The notes beneath the pieces were generated by a model. It did no database searches and was not told the DNA's origin. It saw nothing but the letters and a program-made list of their open reading frames with translations. From Paludibacteraceae bacterium (GTDB lineage Bacteria; Bacteroidota; Bacteroidia; Bacteroidales; Paludibacteraceae): a stretch of DNA of 64,000 nt. Location: the NCBI GenBank assembly GCA_024401455.1, contig JAKSLA010000010.1, positions 1 through 64,000 of the forward strand, read 5' to 3'. This document shows, piece after piece, positions 26,912 to 40,739 of this stretch (positions are counted from its first letter, which is position 1; each line of letters begins with the position of its first letter). A program made the translations under genes and the position numbers.

Positions 26912-27073
26912 TGTGGTTTGGGGCCAAATTCCTTTTTGTGGCTTGCACTGAAGCACTTTTTGCCCGTTAGTTATAAGTAGATAGAAAAAATATTCCTACC
27001 TTTACAAGTCGGAAATATGGGCCATCGATGAGCCCGTCCGTTTTGTATCGAGTATTAATAATTAAATACAATA

Positions 27074-28348
27074 ATGAAAGTAGATGTTTTATTAGGATTG
27101 CAGTGGGGTGACGAAGGTAAGGGCAAGGTAGTAGATGTTCTTACTCCTAACTACGATGTCGTAACTCGTTTCCAAGGTGGACCAAATGCAGGTCATACTC
27201 TTGAGTTTGAGGGACAGAAGTATGTGCTTCGTTCAATTCCTTCTGGAATTTTCCAAGGTGGAAAGGTTAATGTAATCGGTAATGGTGTCGTTCTTGATCC
27301 TGCATTGTTCAAGCAAGAAGTTGAACAACTTGAGGCTTCAGGTCACGACCTTACAAAGAGACTTTATATTTCAAAGAAGGCTCACCTTATCCTCCCTACA
27401 CACCGTATCCTTGACGCTGCTTATGAGAGTGCTAAGGGTGCAGGCAAGATCGGAACAACAGGAAAGGGTATCGGCCCTACATATACAGATAAGACTTCAA
27501 GAAATGGACTCCGTGTAGGTGATTTGCTTGTTAATTTCGAAGAGAAATATGCAAAGGCTATTGGTCGCCACAAGGAGATTCTTTCTCACTACGACTATAA
27601 ATATGATTTGGAACCAATCGAAAAGGCTTGGTTTGAGGGCGTAGAGAAGTTGAAGCAATATACATTCATCGACAGTGAGTATGAGTTGAACGGACTCTTG
27701 AAGGAGGGTAAGACCATCCTTGCAGAGGGTGCCCAAGGTACAATGCTTGATGTGGACTTCGGTTCTTATCCATTCGTTACCTCTTCTAATACCATCTGTG
27801 CTGGTGCTTGTACTGGTCTTGGTGTTGCTCCAGGTAAGATTGGTGATGTATTTGGTATTTTCAAGGCTTATTGTACTCGTGTTGGTAGCGGTCCTTTCCC
27901 AACTGAACTTTTTGATGAGGTTGGCAAGACGATTCGTGACCTTGGCCATGAGTATGGCGCTGTTACTGGCCGCGAGAGAAGATGTGGTTGGATTGACCTC
28001 GTTGCATTGAAGTATGCGGTTATGATTAATGGCGTGACTCAACTTATCATGATGAAGAGCGACGTGCTCGACGGATTTGATACAATCAAGGCTTGTGTGG
28101 CATATAACTTGAATGGTCAAGAAACGGACGAGTTCCCATTTGATGTTACAGAAGGTGAGGTTACCCCAATCTATAAGGAATTTAAGGGTTGGAAAAAGGA
28201 TATGACCAAGACCAAGAGCGAGTCTGAATTCCCTGCTGAATTCAATGACTATATCGATTTCTTGGAGGATTACTTGGAAGTGCCAATCAAGATTGTTTCA
28301 GTAGGTCCAGACCGCGAGCAAACGATTGTACGTTATGTGAATCAATAA
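27074..28348 (+). CDS. purA: Adenylosuccinate synthase
   Basis: Joins IMP and aspartate with GTP to form adenylosuccinate, the committed step to AMP. 424 residues, full length. N-terminal GLQWGDEGKGKVVDVL is the GTP/IMP loop; GPNAGHTL, TTGKGIGPTYTDK and AEGAQGTMLDVDFGSYP are IMP-binding signatures; TGRERRCGWIDLVAL is the C-terminal signature. In the upstream gap (26912-27073) TACCTTTA at 26997-27004 could be a degenerate -7 box; nothing else is evident there. Confidence 0.97.
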   Translation: MKVDVLLGLQWGDEGKGKVVDVLTPNYDVVTRFQGGPNAGHTLEFEGQKYVLRSIPSGIFQGGKVNVIGNGVVLDPALFKQEVEQLEASGHDLTKRLYISKKAHLILPTHRILDAAYESAKGAGKIGTTGKGIGPTYTDKTSRNGLRVGDLLVNFEEKYAKAIGRHKEILSHYDYKYDLEPIEKAWFEGVEKLKQYTFIDSEYELNGLLKEGKTILAEGAQGTMLDVDFGSYPFVTSSNTICAGACTGLGVAPGKIGDVFGIFKAYCTRVGSGPFPTELFDEVGKTIRDLGHEYGAVTGRERRCGWIDLVALKYAVMINGVTQLIMMKSDVLDGFDTIKACVAYNLNGQETDEFPFDVTEGEVTPIYKEFKGWKKDMTKTKSESEFPAEFNDYIDFLEDYLEVPIKIVSVGPDREQTIVRYVNQ

Positions 28349-28373
28349 GAATTTCAGATAATATTATGATAGA

Positions 28374-28410
28374 GGTCCATTCTCTAAAAAGGGAATGGGC
28401 CTTATTTCTT
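28374..28410 (+). terminator. Terminator after purA
   Basis: GGTCCATTC (28374-28382) pairs with GAATGGGCC (28393-28401) with one G-U pair, then a T-rich tail. Confidence 0.75.
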
Positions 28411-28476
28411 ATAACGGCTTTTTGTCTATTTTGGTGAATTAACAAAAGGGGTTTGCACTTATATGTTCCGATTACT

Positions 28477-28758
28477 ATGTTAAGGGTGGTTGTTTATTTT
28501 ACTATCGAAAACGGTATGAGTAATGCATTTATCAATGCTATTGAAAAGGCGCAGATAGTTCAACAGGGTAGAAAAGAACAAGGAAATATCCAATATGATT
28601 TCTTCCAATCTCTTTCTTGTGTAAATCTTGTTCTCTTAATGCAATGTTGGAATACAGAAGAAGACTATAGACGTTATATGGAAAGTGGCTATAAGCAACT
28701 GTTCGAAATAGAGCGAGGATTTGTTGTGGCTGTAAAGATTGAAAAGTACGTAGAGTGA
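28477..28758 (+). CDS. Small ABM-like (dimeric alpha+beta barrel) protein
   Basis: Protein of 93 residues with the beta-alpha-beta-beta-alpha-beta pattern of antibiotic-biosynthesis-monooxygenase domains (start MLRVVVYFTIENGMSNAFIN; middle QGNIQYDFFQS; then WNTEEDYRRYMES). Such proteins can be quinol monooxygenases, heme-degrading enzymes or structural orphans. The usual catalytic residues cannot be judged from sequence alone. The ATG at 28477 is preferred to the TTG at 28453. Confidence 0.6.
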   Translation: MLRVVVYFTIENGMSNAFINAIEKAQIVQQGRKEQGNIQYDFFQSLSCVNLVLLMQCWNTEEDYRRYMESGYKQLFEIERGFVVAVKIEKYVE

Positions 28759-28911
28759 ATTAAGTAGGAAAATCAAATTTATTGTGCCTAAAAAGTTTGG
28801 TTTTATGTCTGTTCGTTTTGTGGGTATTTTAATCTCTTGCGAATGGACGTTGTCTTCTACTTTTGTCTCGATAGGAAAACAAAATGATTTATTAACTTAT
28901 AATAGCAAAAT

Positions 28912-29631
28912 ATGAAAAAGATCAGGAATGTAGTAGTAAGTTTAGTTGTTGCCTTCATTGGCGTTGCATGTAACTCAACAGAAAAACCTTCTGCAAACAA
29001 TACCTCAAAACAACAGCAGCAAGAAGAAATAGGTAGCGCCGACTGTATAGACTTAGGCTTGCCAAGTGGTAAAAAATGGGCAGCCTGTAATTTGGGCGCC
29101 AGTACACCCGAAGAGTACGGTGCCTACTTCGCATGGGGCGAAATCGAACCTAAGCAGACGTTCGAATGGAACAACTATAAGTTGGGCAACGGAGAGACAG
29201 ACTCAAAGATAAAGATGACAAAGTATTGCTCGCAAAGTAAAAGGGGGGAAGTGGATAACAGACAGTTGCTTGAAGCTGCCGACGACGCTGCCATTGTCTT
29301 GTCGGCAGGAAAATGGAGAATTCCGACTAAGGAAGAATGGGAAGAACTGCTGAATGGTTGCACCTGGGAGTGGGTGAAGAACTACAACGGCAAAGGCTTC
29401 GACATGAAGGTGGGAACTTCTAAAACCAATGGCAACACCATCTTATTCCCTTTCTCGGGCTATTACAATGGCACTGCCTTTATAAAGGACGAGATGGAAT
29501 TTTGGACGGCTAACCAGAAGGTTGACAATGGTTTGGATGCCTACTATGTGAGAATGATGACGCACAATCAAAGTGTGAAAAACGGTCCAAGAAAACAAGG
29601 TATGCCAATTAGGGCTATTGCCGGCAAGTAA
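28912..29631 (+). CDS. Lipoprotein with FISUMP-like domain
   Basis: Surface or periplasmic lipoprotein of 239 residues: leader and lipobox GVACN, a Ser/Gln-rich linker, then a repeat-family domain beginning IDLGLPSGKKWAACNLGAS and continuing EEYGAYFAWGE and WRIPTKEEWEELL. This LPSGxxWAxxN pattern marks a widespread Fibrobacter/Bacteroidota family (FISUMP/major paralogous domain) of unknown function. It is convergent with the GH2 gene, with a shared hairpin between them. Confidence 0.75.
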   Translation: MKKIRNVVVSLVVAFIGVACNSTEKPSANNTSKQQQQEEIGSADCIDLGLPSGKKWAACNLGASTPEEYGAYFAWGEIEPKQTFEWNNYKLGNGETDSKIKMTKYCSQSKRGEVDNRQLLEAADDAAIVLSAGKWRIPTKEEWEELLNGCTWEWVKNYNGKGFDMKVGTSKTNGNTILFPFSGYYNGTAFIKDEMEFWTANQKVDNGLDAYYVRMMTHNQSVKNGPRKQGMPIRAIAGK

Positions 29632-29655
29632 AGCACGGTTGCCTGTAATAACATT

Positions 29656-29692
29656 AGAGCGGAATGCCATCATTACGATGACATTCCGCTCT
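29656..29692. terminator. Hairpin between convergent genes
   Basis: 11-bp stem AGAGCGGAATG/CATTCCGCTCT (29656-29666 and 29682-29692) with extra pairing in the loop. The flanking T tract is poor, so termination strength is uncertain. Confidence 0.65.
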
Positions 29693-29711
29693 GATAATCT
29701 TCTATAAACAC

Positions 29712-33188
<3,477 letters not shown>

Positions 33189-35825
33189 TTATTTGTTTTT
33201 TACGCACTTGATGACATCCCCGTCCTCTTTTTTCAAGAAGTAGATGCCTTGGGGCAAATTTGCTCCTTTAAGAGCCTCTTGAATGGTTACGGATGTAACT
33301 GTCATCTCTTGGGTTTGCCCTATGAACATACCGCTTATGTTATAGATGGCCAATCTTTGAGGGGTTGGATTTGCTATGTTTGTGGCGACATTGGTGAATT
33401 CGCTTTCTGGTGTGACGAAGTTGATCCAGTCGAGGTTTCCGTAACTGCCCGTGATGGCTACCCGAAGTACGTGTTCGCCTTCGTTGATTTCGCTTGTCTT
33501 TCCGTCGATAGTCGTGTAGGTGTCCCAGTCTTCGCCTTGTGGAATTTCAATGGTGTCTGAAATAGCCGTTCCGTCTATGAAAAGGCGGAATCCTGAGTGC
33601 TCCAATCCTGAGGAAACTCTTGCGCGGAACTTGTAGGCACTTGTTTCTGCCACGTTGAGCGTATATTCCATCCATTCTCCACGGGCCGTGTAGCCAATGG
33701 CATAGCCGCTTGGTGCGATGGAGTCGCCTAAGTGAACGATGTCCACGCCGTCTTCTCTGTATCTTCCCCCTTCGTTAATGAAATCTGAATCGTAGAAAGA
33801 AACATATTGTCCACCTAAGTCGTAATCTTCGAATTGGAGAACGCCTGGAATCGTATTCTCGCTGTAGGGCTCTTGTGGAACAATCTCAGAGAAGTCAGGC
33901 AAAGGGATATCTTTGGACTTGATTTCTTTATAGTGCGATTCGATGCCGGCTCTGTTTACAACGCCTTGGTCAAATCCGTCGTTGTCGTGTGCATAGTTTT
34001 GGCCGCAGACGTTGCAGGCTGTTCCTTTGGGAGCGTTTACGGCTACGTTGTAGGCGATTTCAAAACCGCTTGTGCCCTCATCTTGGTAGATAGGGCAGGT
34101 CCAATAGTCTGCCCAGTTCGAACCGTTGATGTCGTGGCTGTAGTTGTACATGATTTGACCGTTGCTGCCTTGATTGGAAAGTGTGTAGATGGCAGCACCA
34201 TCACATAAAAGGCGAGCAATATGGTGAATCTCGTTGTAGTTGATCTTGTTCTCGGTCATGGCCGTCTCCTTTTTAGTCCAACCGAAGCCTACGGAGATAC
34301 CGCTATAGTTTGCGTAGGAAATCTCATTGTGCTCAATGACAATATAGCGAGGATATCCGCCAAGGATTGGCACTCCACCTTGGATTTCGTTGGTCGTGTT
34401 ATGTACATAGTTGTTCTTGACGGTGTCTCGTGTACAGATTTCGTCCTTGTCGGTAGGATTATATCCTTCGTGAATTTCGGTGAGCGAGTCAGGGGCGAAC
34501 TTGCCGATGGAAATGCTTGAGCCACCGATTTCGGTAAATACATTTCCTTCTATGCGTGTGTCGTTCGTGCCAGAAGTGAAATCAATACCCGTGGCTGCTA
34601 ATTGGGTGAATATGTTCTCTTCGAAAAGGACTCTGCTTGCGTTAGTTACCTCAACGCCTGCATGTGGGTGCCAAAGCATGAACTCGTTTGATTTGAGTAG
34701 TCCACGCCAGTCTTCCTTCACGTTAACGGCAAATTGACCTGCTTGAAGGTTGAGAAATCCTTCTTGGCTTGGACGCATATAGTTTGTGTGGGCAAATGTA
34801 ATGCCTTTGAAAGCAATGTTTTGGACTTTGTTTTTGGTGCTTGTTCCCTTGATTTCAATTAAAGTCTCGATGTTGGGAGCGACGACATTGGCCGTTGCCA
34901 TGTTCTCGCCCGAACGTGGTTTGTAATAGATGGTGTTGGTGTTTTCGTCCAAGAACCATTCTCCCTCCATATCCAACAAGGTGTAGTCGTTTTCGAGGTA
35001 GTAGCATTGTTGTTTGGGCGGGTTGCTCATGAAAGCCGTACCCAACATGGGATAAGCACGGCGGAACAAGCGTGTGCGTTCAGGATCTTTCGGAATCACC
35101 TTGCAAGTGTTTCCGTGGTATTCGATGTCTTCGATGCGGAGAACTTGGTCGGCCCAAGCCACCATGACGTGAATCTCCGCCTTCTTTACGTCTTTTAGTT
35201 GGACGATTTGATCCGTGTAAACGTCAAAGGCACGACCGAAGGTGTCCACTTTGGCAAGACGGTTGAAGTAGTGGTCGCCGTTAGGTTTGACATTGGGGTG
35301 GCGGGCACGGATAGCCTTTTTGCCATTGACGTATAGTTGTCTGAATCTTGATTCTACTCCTTTGGCACACCAGATATTTTTCTCGGTGTCATAAAGTTCC
35401 CAATTTTGGATAGGAATACCTCCCGTCACCAATGGAGACTCTCCAGGATAGGCTTGGTAGCGTACGAAGTGACCATTGCTTCCTCCGTCGGCGTTGTTGA
35501 GTTGCAGGGTGCTTCTCAATTGGTAGGTTCCGCCGCGTAGGCATACGACGATATCCCCACTCATTGAGCCGTTGATGCCTCTGACGGCTTTTTGTGCTTG
35601 GGTAAGCGTTTTGAAAGGTGCGTCAAATGTTCCCTCGTTCGTGTCACTTCCAGAAGGAGCGACGTAGAATGTTTTTTGGTTGCGAGACTCATCGTATTGA
35701 TTTGCCTCTCCTTGAGCAAAAATAACAGTTGGCATTGCGAGGGCTACTCCCCACAAGGCTTTACTTGTGATTTTTTTTAGGGTTGACAACGTTTGTACCC
35801 ATCCTGATTTTATTTGGCATTTCAT
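33189..35825 (-). CDS. Parallel beta-helix glycan-active enzyme with CBM6-like module and T9SS tail
   Basis: Secreted protein of 878 residues. The opening TFYVAPSGSDTNEGTFDAPF is the DUF1565-type start of right-handed parallel beta-helix carbohydrate enzymes. FRQLYVNGKKAIRARHPN recalls GH141-like or GH120-like proteins. The beta-helix covers about 60-640 with N/G/V-rich turns. A CBM6-like module (FEDYDLGGQYVSFYD... to GNLDWINFV, about 665-815) and a T9SS type A tail (IYNISGMFIGQT...LPQGIYFLKK) follow. Enzyme class is not certain. It is the first gene of the pair with GH2, so the two probably degrade the same polysaccharide. Confidence 0.8.
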   Translation of the reverse strand: MKCQIKSGWVQTLSTLKKITSKALWGVALAMPTVIFAQGEANQYDESRNQKTFYVAPSGSDTNEGTFDAPFKTLTQAQKAVRGINGSMSGDIVVCLRGGTYQLRSTLQLNNADGGSNGHFVRYQAYPGESPLVTGGIPIQNWELYDTEKNIWCAKGVESRFRQLYVNGKKAIRARHPNVKPNGDHYFNRLAKVDTFGRAFDVYTDQIVQLKDVKKAEIHVMVAWADQVLRIEDIEYHGNTCKVIPKDPERTRLFRRAYPMLGTAFMSNPPKQQCYYLENDYTLLDMEGEWFLDENTNTIYYKPRSGENMATANVVAPNIETLIEIKGTSTKNKVQNIAFKGITFAHTNYMRPSQEGFLNLQAGQFAVNVKEDWRGLLKSNEFMLWHPHAGVEVTNASRVLFEENIFTQLAATGIDFTSGTNDTRIEGNVFTEIGGSSISIGKFAPDSLTEIHEGYNPTDKDEICTRDTVKNNYVHNTTNEIQGGVPILGGYPRYIVIEHNEISYANYSGISVGFGWTKKETAMTENKINYNEIHHIARLLCDGAAIYTLSNQGSNGQIMYNYSHDINGSNWADYWTCPIYQDEGTSGFEIAYNVAVNAPKGTACNVCGQNYAHDNDGFDQGVVNRAGIESHYKEIKSKDIPLPDFSEIVPQEPYSENTIPGVLQFEDYDLGGQYVSFYDSDFINEGGRYREDGVDIVHLGDSIAPSGYAIGYTARGEWMEYTLNVAETSAYKFRARVSSGLEHSGFRLFIDGTAISDTIEIPQGEDWDTYTTIDGKTSEINEGEHVLRVAITGSYGNLDWINFVTPESEFTNVATNIANPTPQRLAIYNISGMFIGQTQEMTVTSVTIQEALKGANLPQGIYFLKKEDGDVIKCVKNK

Positions 35826-35861
35826 GGCTATAGTGCTTTATAGTTCATTCTTAATTTAGTT

Positions 35862-35869
35862 CAAACCTA
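35862..35869 (-). promoter_or_regulatory. -7 box of the glycosidase pair
   Basis: Minus strand TAGGTTTG, 37 bases upstream of the 35825 start. No correctly spaced -33 box. The remaining gap to 36111 is AT-rich with no other feature. Confidence 0.5.
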
Positions 35870-36111
35870 AACAGACGAAACAGGAATGCATGAGCAAATT
35901 GTTCCGTCCTATCGACTTCTCTGCCTCAAAATTTATGTTAGAAAATGAGGCGAATGTATCGGAAAAACAATCTTCTTCTCTTTGCAAATATAGAAGTCTC
36001 TGGTAAAAATAAAAGTTCAATAACTATGATTTTTGTTGCAAAATAAGCATAGAAGGTGTGTTATTTTTGTTGCAGAAAAGTAGAAATAGATTGGTTAAGT
36101 TGTTGATTGAT

Positions 36112-36155
36112 AGTGATGAGTGATTTCTTTCGGCCGGAATTTATCACTCATCACT
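36112..36155 (-). terminator. Long hairpin after flavin reductase gene
   Basis: Perfect 13-bp stem AGTGATGAGTGAT/ATCACTCATCACT (36112-36124 and 36143-36155) just past the stop. No T run follows on the minus strand, so it may act in mRNA stabilisation as well as termination. Confidence 0.6.
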
Positions 36156-36163
36156 AACTGTTT

Positions 36164-36673
36164 TTATCTCTTGTAGGTGTTTACGATTTCGGCTACATAA
36201 ACTTTATGGTAGTCACCTGCTGCAAACCATTTTTGGATTAGTTCTTTGTCAAGGAAATTTTCTGCCTTGAAGTCTTCTTTGTATAAAGTTTTACACTCTA
36301 ATACAAAGTTTGCTTCGTTGAATGTAATGTTTCCATTCTCTGTTTCGATAGGAGAAATGCCTGCTTTCTCTACTTTGTTGCAATCCCTTCCAGAGGTGCT
36401 TCCGCAAATCTTCAAAGCCTCCTTGTTTTCGTCAGGGAAGAAGGAAAGGGTGAATTCTGTGTTCTTCTCCATAAACTCAAAAGTGTATCTTTGAGGGCGG
36501 ATGAAGACGTAAACGACAGGTTTGCCCCAAAGGAATCCCATAGTTCCCCAACTTGCCGTCATTGTGTTGAAACTATCCTTGTTGCCTGCGGTGACAAGCA
36601 TCCAACGTTCGCTTATGAGTTTGATGGCGTTTTCGGCTACATCTTTAATGTCTATCTTGCTAAAATTGTTCAT
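36164..36673 (-). CDS. Flavin reductase family protein
   Basis: FMN-binding split-barrel protein of 169 residues related to NAD(P)H:flavin reductases. Family pieces are ISERWMLVTAGNKDSFNTMT, ASWGTMGFLWGKPVVYVFIR and a CNKVEKAGISP segment. The partner is unknown. The start MNNFSKIDIKDVAENAI agrees with relatives. The -7 box lies only five bases upstream of the start codon, so the transcript may be leaderless. Confidence 0.85.
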   Translation of the reverse strand: MNNFSKIDIKDVAENAIKLISERWMLVTAGNKDSFNTMTASWGTMGFLWGKPVVYVFIRPQRYTFEFMEKNTEFTLSFFPDENKEALKICGSTSGRDCNKVEKAGISPIETENGNITFNEANFVLECKTLYKEDFKAENFLDKELIQKWFAAGDYHKVYVAEIVNTYKR

Positions 36674-36677
36674 TGTG

Positions 36678-36708
36678 CAAAATTAAGTTTGGTGGTATTG
36701 AAAAAAAA
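36678..36708 (-). promoter_or_regulatory. Promoter of flavin reductase gene, possibly leaderless
   Basis: Minus strand TAATTTTG at 36685-36678; TTTT at the -33 position after 19 bases. Transcription would begin at or within a few bases of the ATG (36673). The upstream T run also serves the glyA terminator. Confidence 0.5.
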
Positions 36709-36729
36709 GACTGCCCAAATTGAGCAGCC
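36701..36729 (-). terminator. Terminator of glyA
   Basis: GGCTGCTC/GGGCAGTC stem with two G-U pairs (minus strand 36729-36722 and 36716-36709), followed by eight T residues on the minus strand. Confidence 0.8.
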
Positions 36730-36758
36730 TTTTTGAATATTGATTTGGCTCGCTATGA

Positions 36759-38039
36759 TTACCAAGCGAACAAAGGATAATCCTTCATGATTGCGTTAAC
36801 CTTCTCACGAACAGAAGTGATGGTCTTGTCGCACTCAGGGTTGCTAAGTACGGTGTCGATCATTTCAACAATCTCACCCATCAAAGGCTCCTTTGCACCA
36901 CGAGTAGTGATGGCAGGAGTACCGAAACGAAGACCAGAAGTCAAGAATGGAGAACGGCTATCGAAAGGAACCATGTTCTTGTTGGTTGTGATGTCAGCAG
37001 CAACCAAAGCCTTCTCAGCCAACTTACCAGTCAATTCAGGGAACTTGGTGCGGAGGTCAACCAACATAGAGTGGTTGTCAGTACCGTTAGAGATGATCTT
37101 GTAACCCTTGTCCATGAATGCTTGAGCCATAGCGGCAGCATTGGTCTTAACTTGTTGTTGGTAAGTCTTGTATTCAGGTTGAAGAGCCTCTTCGAAAGCA
37201 ACAGCCTTAGCAGCGATTACGTGTTCCAATGGACCACCTTGGATACCAGGGAATACGGCTGAGTCGAGTAGGGCAGACATCTTCTTGATTTCTCCCTTAG
37301 GAGTCTTCTTGCCCCAAGGGTTATCGAAGTCCTTACCCATCATGATAACACCACCACGAGGGCCACGAAGTGTCTTGTGAGTAGTAGTAGTTACGATGTG
37401 TGCATATTTAACTGGGTTTTCGAGCAAACCAGCAGCGATCAAACCAGCAGGGTGAGCCATATCTACCATGAAGATAGCACCGATTTCGTCAGCGACCTTA
37501 CGGATACGAGCATAATCCCATTCACGAGAATAAGCAGAAGCACCAGCGATGATCAACTTTGGCTTTTCAGTGCGAGCTACGCTTTCCAATTGCTCATAGT
37601 CAACGCGACCAGTTTCCTCCTTTACGTTGTATGCCAAAGCTTGGAATACGATACCGGAGAAGTTAACCAATGATCCGTGAGAAAGGTGACCTCCGTGAGA
37701 AAGGTTCAAACCGAGGAATTTGTCACCAGGGTTCATACATGCCAAAAATACGGCAGCGTTTGCTTGTGCGCCAGAGTGAGGCTGAACGTTAGCCCATTCT
37801 GCGTTGAATATTTTCTTAAGACGGTCGATGGCAAGTTGTTCGCTTAGGTCAACGACTTCGCAGCCTCCATAGTAACGCTTGCCAGGATAACCCTCAGCGT
37901 ACTTGTTTGTCAAGCAAGAACCCATGGCTTGCATAACTTGTTCGCTTACAAAGTTCTCTGATGCGATCAACTCAATGCCTTTGAGCTGGCGTTGACGCTC
38001 TTTTTCAATGATGTCGAATATTGCCGAATCTCTCTTCAT
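36759..38039 (-). CDS. glyA: Serine hydroxymethyltransferase
   Basis: PLP enzyme that interconverts serine and glycine and charges tetrahydrofolate with a one-carbon unit. 426 residues, full length. Clear motifs are [36 protein letters not shown], the PLP-lysine signature [17 protein letters not shown] and [10 protein letters not shown]. It is monocistronic, with its own -7 box and terminator, on the ATP synthase strand. Confidence 0.97.
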   Translation of the reverse strand: MKRDSAIFDIIEKERQRQLKGIELIASENFVSEQVMQAMGSCLTNKYAEGYPGKRYYGGCEVVDLSEQLAIDRLKKIFNAEWANVQPHSGAQANAAVFLACMNPGDKFLGLNLSHGGHLSHGSLVNFSGIVFQALAYNVKEETGRVDYEQLESVARTEKPKLIIAGASAYSREWDYARIRKVADEIGAIFMVDMAHPAGLIAAGLLENPVKYAHIVTTTTHKTLRGPRGGVIMMGKDFDNPWGKKTPKGEIKKMSALLDSAVFPGIQGGPLEHVIAAKAVAFEEALQPEYKTYQQQVKTNAAAMAQAFMDKGYKIISNGTDNHSMLVDLRTKFPELTGKLAEKALVAADITTNKNMVPFDSRSPFLTSGLRFGTPAITTRGAKEPLMGEIVEMIDTVLSNPECDKTITSVREKVNAIMKDYPLFAW

Positions 38040-38064
38040 ATTATTTGTGTTTTGAAATTTACTG

Positions 38065-38072
38065 CAAATTTA
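38065..38072 (-). promoter_or_regulatory. -7 box of glyA
   Basis: Minus strand TAAATTTG, 26 bases upstream of the start codon. The -33 box is not recognisable. Confidence 0.5.
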
Positions 38073-38176
38073 ATTCTTTTTTCTTGATTGATAATTTTTT
38101 TGGACTTAAAAGATGAAGGCATTTTAATATATTTTGTCTCTTAGCCAGCCTTTTTGGTCGTGTTGGAAAAGAAAAT

Positions 38177-38212
38177 AAAGAGGGTGGAACCCATTTGGAA
38201 TCCACCCTCTTT
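38177..38212 (-). terminator. Terminator of the ATP synthase operon
   Basis: 12-bp stem AAAGAGGGTGGA/TCCACCCTCTTT (38177-38188 and 38201-38212) just after atpG, with T-rich sequence on the minus strand. Confidence 0.9.
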
Positions 38213-38238
38213 TATAGGGAACGAAAGTTGTCCTCTTT

Positions 38239-39117
38239 TTACTTGGCAAGAGCCACCGCACCACCAACGATATCCAACAACTCGCTTGTGATAGCTTGCT
38301 GTCTGGTCTTGTTGTAAAGGATGGTGAGCTCATTAATCAAGGTGTCTGCATTATCAGTCGCGGTTTGCATTGCTACAACGCGCGCTCCATGCTCAGAAGC
38401 ATTAGAGTCGAGTAGGCAAGCGTAGAGTTTAGTCCTCAACGCCTTTGGCAAAAGTGTTTGAAGCACTTCGGCCTTGCTTGGCTCGACGATATAGTCGCAG
38501 GACGATGCATTTTTGTTCTTCTCCTTTTTCTTGTCGAAAGTGATAGGCAAGAAGTTTTCAGTGTAGAGTTTCTGCACTGATGTGTTCTTCAAGTGGTGGT
38601 AAATGATAACCACTTTGTCGAATTCCTTGGCCACGAATTTCTCCATGATCTCGTTCGTAAGATTAGACATCTCGGAAAAGTTCGGTTTGTCCGCCAAACG
38701 GTGGAATTCGCCACCTACCTTAACGGGAAGCTTAGCTACTGCATCTGCTACTTTTTTACCGATAGGGTAAACAGTAATGTTTTCCGTACCGATTTCTTTA
38801 TGCTCTGCAATCACCTCGTTCAACCTCTTGATGACATTTGAGTTAAATGCACCACAAAGGCTGGAGTTAGAAGAAAAGACCACGATCGCCAATTTTTTCA
38901 ATGACCTGACATCAGCATACGCAGATTGGAAGTCTGTCTCGCTCTCCAAGAAATTGTCCAAAATGGCATTAAGCCTTTCTTGGTAAGGAGACATGCTTTC
39001 AATGGCATATTGAGCTTTTTTGAGCTTGGCCGATGAGACCATCTTCATTGCTCCGGTAATCTTCTTAGTGGAGTTTACCGACCCGATTCTTGCTTTAACT
39101 TCTTTTAATGATGCCAT
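38239..39117 (-). CDS. atpG: ATP synthase subunit gamma
   Basis: Central stalk subunit of F1, 292 residues. N-terminal SLKEVKARIGSVNSTKKITGAMKMVSSAKL and C-terminal AMQTATDNADTLINELTILYNKTRQQAITSELLDIVGGA are the two coiled-coil arms that rotate inside the alpha-beta ring. Last gene of the operon, three bases after atpA. Confidence 0.95.
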   Translation of the reverse strand: MASLKEVKARIGSVNSTKKITGAMKMVSSAKLKKAQYAIESMSPYQERLNAILDNFLESETDFQSAYADVRSLKKLAIVVFSSNSSLCGAFNSNVIKRLNEVIAEHKEIGTENITVYPIGKKVADAVAKLPVKVGGEFHRLADKPNFSEMSNLTNEIMEKFVAKEFDKVVIIYHHLKNTSVQKLYTENFLPITFDKKKEKNKNASSCDYIVEPSKAEVLQTLLPKALRTKLYACLLDSNASEHGARVVAMQTATDNADTLINELTILYNKTRQQAITSELLDIVGGAVALAK

Positions 39118-39120
39118 CTG

Positions 39121-40707
39121 TTATAGTGTTTTTTTAATCTGATTGATAATTACCTCGGCCTCGCTCTTAAGGATAGCCTTAATGTTATCATCGATTTTTC
39201 CAACTTTCAAGTTGTCCAAAACATCCTCTTGGTGGAGGTGATCCAATCTTTCGATGTACAATTTCTCGAATTCGTGAACCTTCTCAACTGGCAATACGTT
39301 CAAGATACCATTGGTACCGCAGTAGATAACCGCAATCTGGTGTTCAACCTTGTATGGCGTATATTGAGGTTGCTTAAGCAACTCAGTATTACGAACACCC
39401 TTGTCGATTGTCATCTTTGTAACGGCATCCATATCACCACCGAACTTAGTAAATGACTCCAACTCACGATATTGAGCTTGGTCTGTCTTCAAAGTTCCGG
39501 CGATTTGCTTCATGGCCTTAACCTGAGCACTACCACCCACACGAGATACGGAGATACCTACGTTGATGGCAGGACGGATACCGGCGTTGAACATGTTTGT
39601 CTCCAAGAAGATCTGACCGTCGGTGATTGAGATTACGTTTGTTGGGATGTATGCTGACACGTCACCTGCTTGCGTCTCGATGATAGGGAGGGCAGTCAAC
39701 GAACCTCCACCTTTCACCTTACCCTTCAAGGATGCAGGAAGGTCGTTCATTTGGGCTGCCACATTATCATTACCGATAATCTTTGCAGCACGCTCCAAAA
39801 GACGAGAGTGCAAATAGAACACATCACCTGGGTAAGCCTCACGACCAGAAGGACGCTTCAAAATCAAGGATACCTCACGGTAGGCAACGGCTTGCTTTGA
39901 CAAGTCATCGTAAACTACCAATGCGTGCATACCTTGGTCACGGAAATACTCTCCGATAGCAGCACCAGCAAAAGGAGCAAAGTATTGCATAGCGGCAGGG
40001 TCAGAAGCAGTAGCCGATACGATGATCGTATAGTCCATAGCTCCGTGTGCCTTGAGCGTATTTACGATATTTGCTACAGTTGAACCCTTTTGACCTACGG
40101 CAACGTAGATACAATATACAGGCTCGCCTGCGAGATAAGCGTCTTTTTGGTTGATGATGGTATCGATTGCAATGGCAGTCTTACCTGTCTGACGGTCACC
40201 GATAATCAACTCACGTTGTCCACGACCGATAGGAATCATGGCGTCAATAGCCTTCAATCCAGTCTGAAGTGGGCGTTTTACAGGCTCACGATAGATAACA
40301 CCTGGAGCCTTACGTTCCAATGGCATCTCTAACAATTCGCCCTTAATAGGACCCATACCATCGATAGGTTCACCGATGGTGTTTACAACTCTACCAACCA
40401 TGCCTTTACCAGTCATGATAGAGGCAATTCTCTTGGTACGCTTTACTGTGTCGCCTTCTTTAATCTGGTCTGTAGGACCGAGCAACACAGCACCCACGTT
40501 ATCCTCTTCCAAGTTCATCACAACGGCTTTCATTCCGTTATCGAACTGCAAAAGTTCTCCTGCTTCAGCATTCTGCAATCCGTAGATACGAACCACACCA
40601 TCGCTTACTTGCAGCACGGTACCAACTTCCTCGAACTTGACCTTAGTGTCAATGTCTTGGAGCTGCATTTTTAGCACGTCGGATACTTCACTTGCTTTTA
40701 TAGCCAT
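39121..40707 (-). CDS. atpA: ATP synthase subunit alpha
   Basis: Non-catalytic nucleotide-binding F1 subunit, 528 residues. The P-loop is [14 protein letters not shown], and the signature [17 protein letters not shown] is present. Length is normal. It separates atpH from atpG, giving the Bacteroidales gene order. Confidence 0.97.
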   Translation of the reverse strand: MAIKASEVSDVLKMQLQDIDTKVKFEEVGTVLQVSDGVVRIYGLQNAEAGELLQFDNGMKAVVMNLEEDNVGAVLLGPTDQIKEGDTVKRTKRIASIMTGKGMVGRVVNTIGEPIDGMGPIKGELLEMPLERKAPGVIYREPVKRPLQTGLKAIDAMIPIGRGQRELIIGDRQTGKTAIAIDTIINQKDAYLAGEPVYCIYVAVGQKGSTVANIVNTLKAHGAMDYTIIVSATASDPAAMQYFAPFAGAAIGEYFRDQGMHALVVYDDLSKQAVAYREVSLILKRPSGREAYPGDVFYLHSRLLERAAKIIGNDNVAAQMNDLPASLKGKVKGGGSLTALPIIETQAGDVSAYIPTNVISITDGQIFLETNMFNAGIRPAINVGISVSRVGGSAQVKAMKQIAGTLKTDQAQYRELESFTKFGGDMDAVTKMTIDKGVRNTELLKQPQYTPYKVEHQIAVIYCGTNGILNVLPVEKVHEFEKLYIERLDHLHQEDVLDNLKVGKIDDNIKAILKSEAEVIINQIKKTL

Positions 40708-40739
40708 AATTAATTTCTTTGTTAGTTTTAGAATACTGA

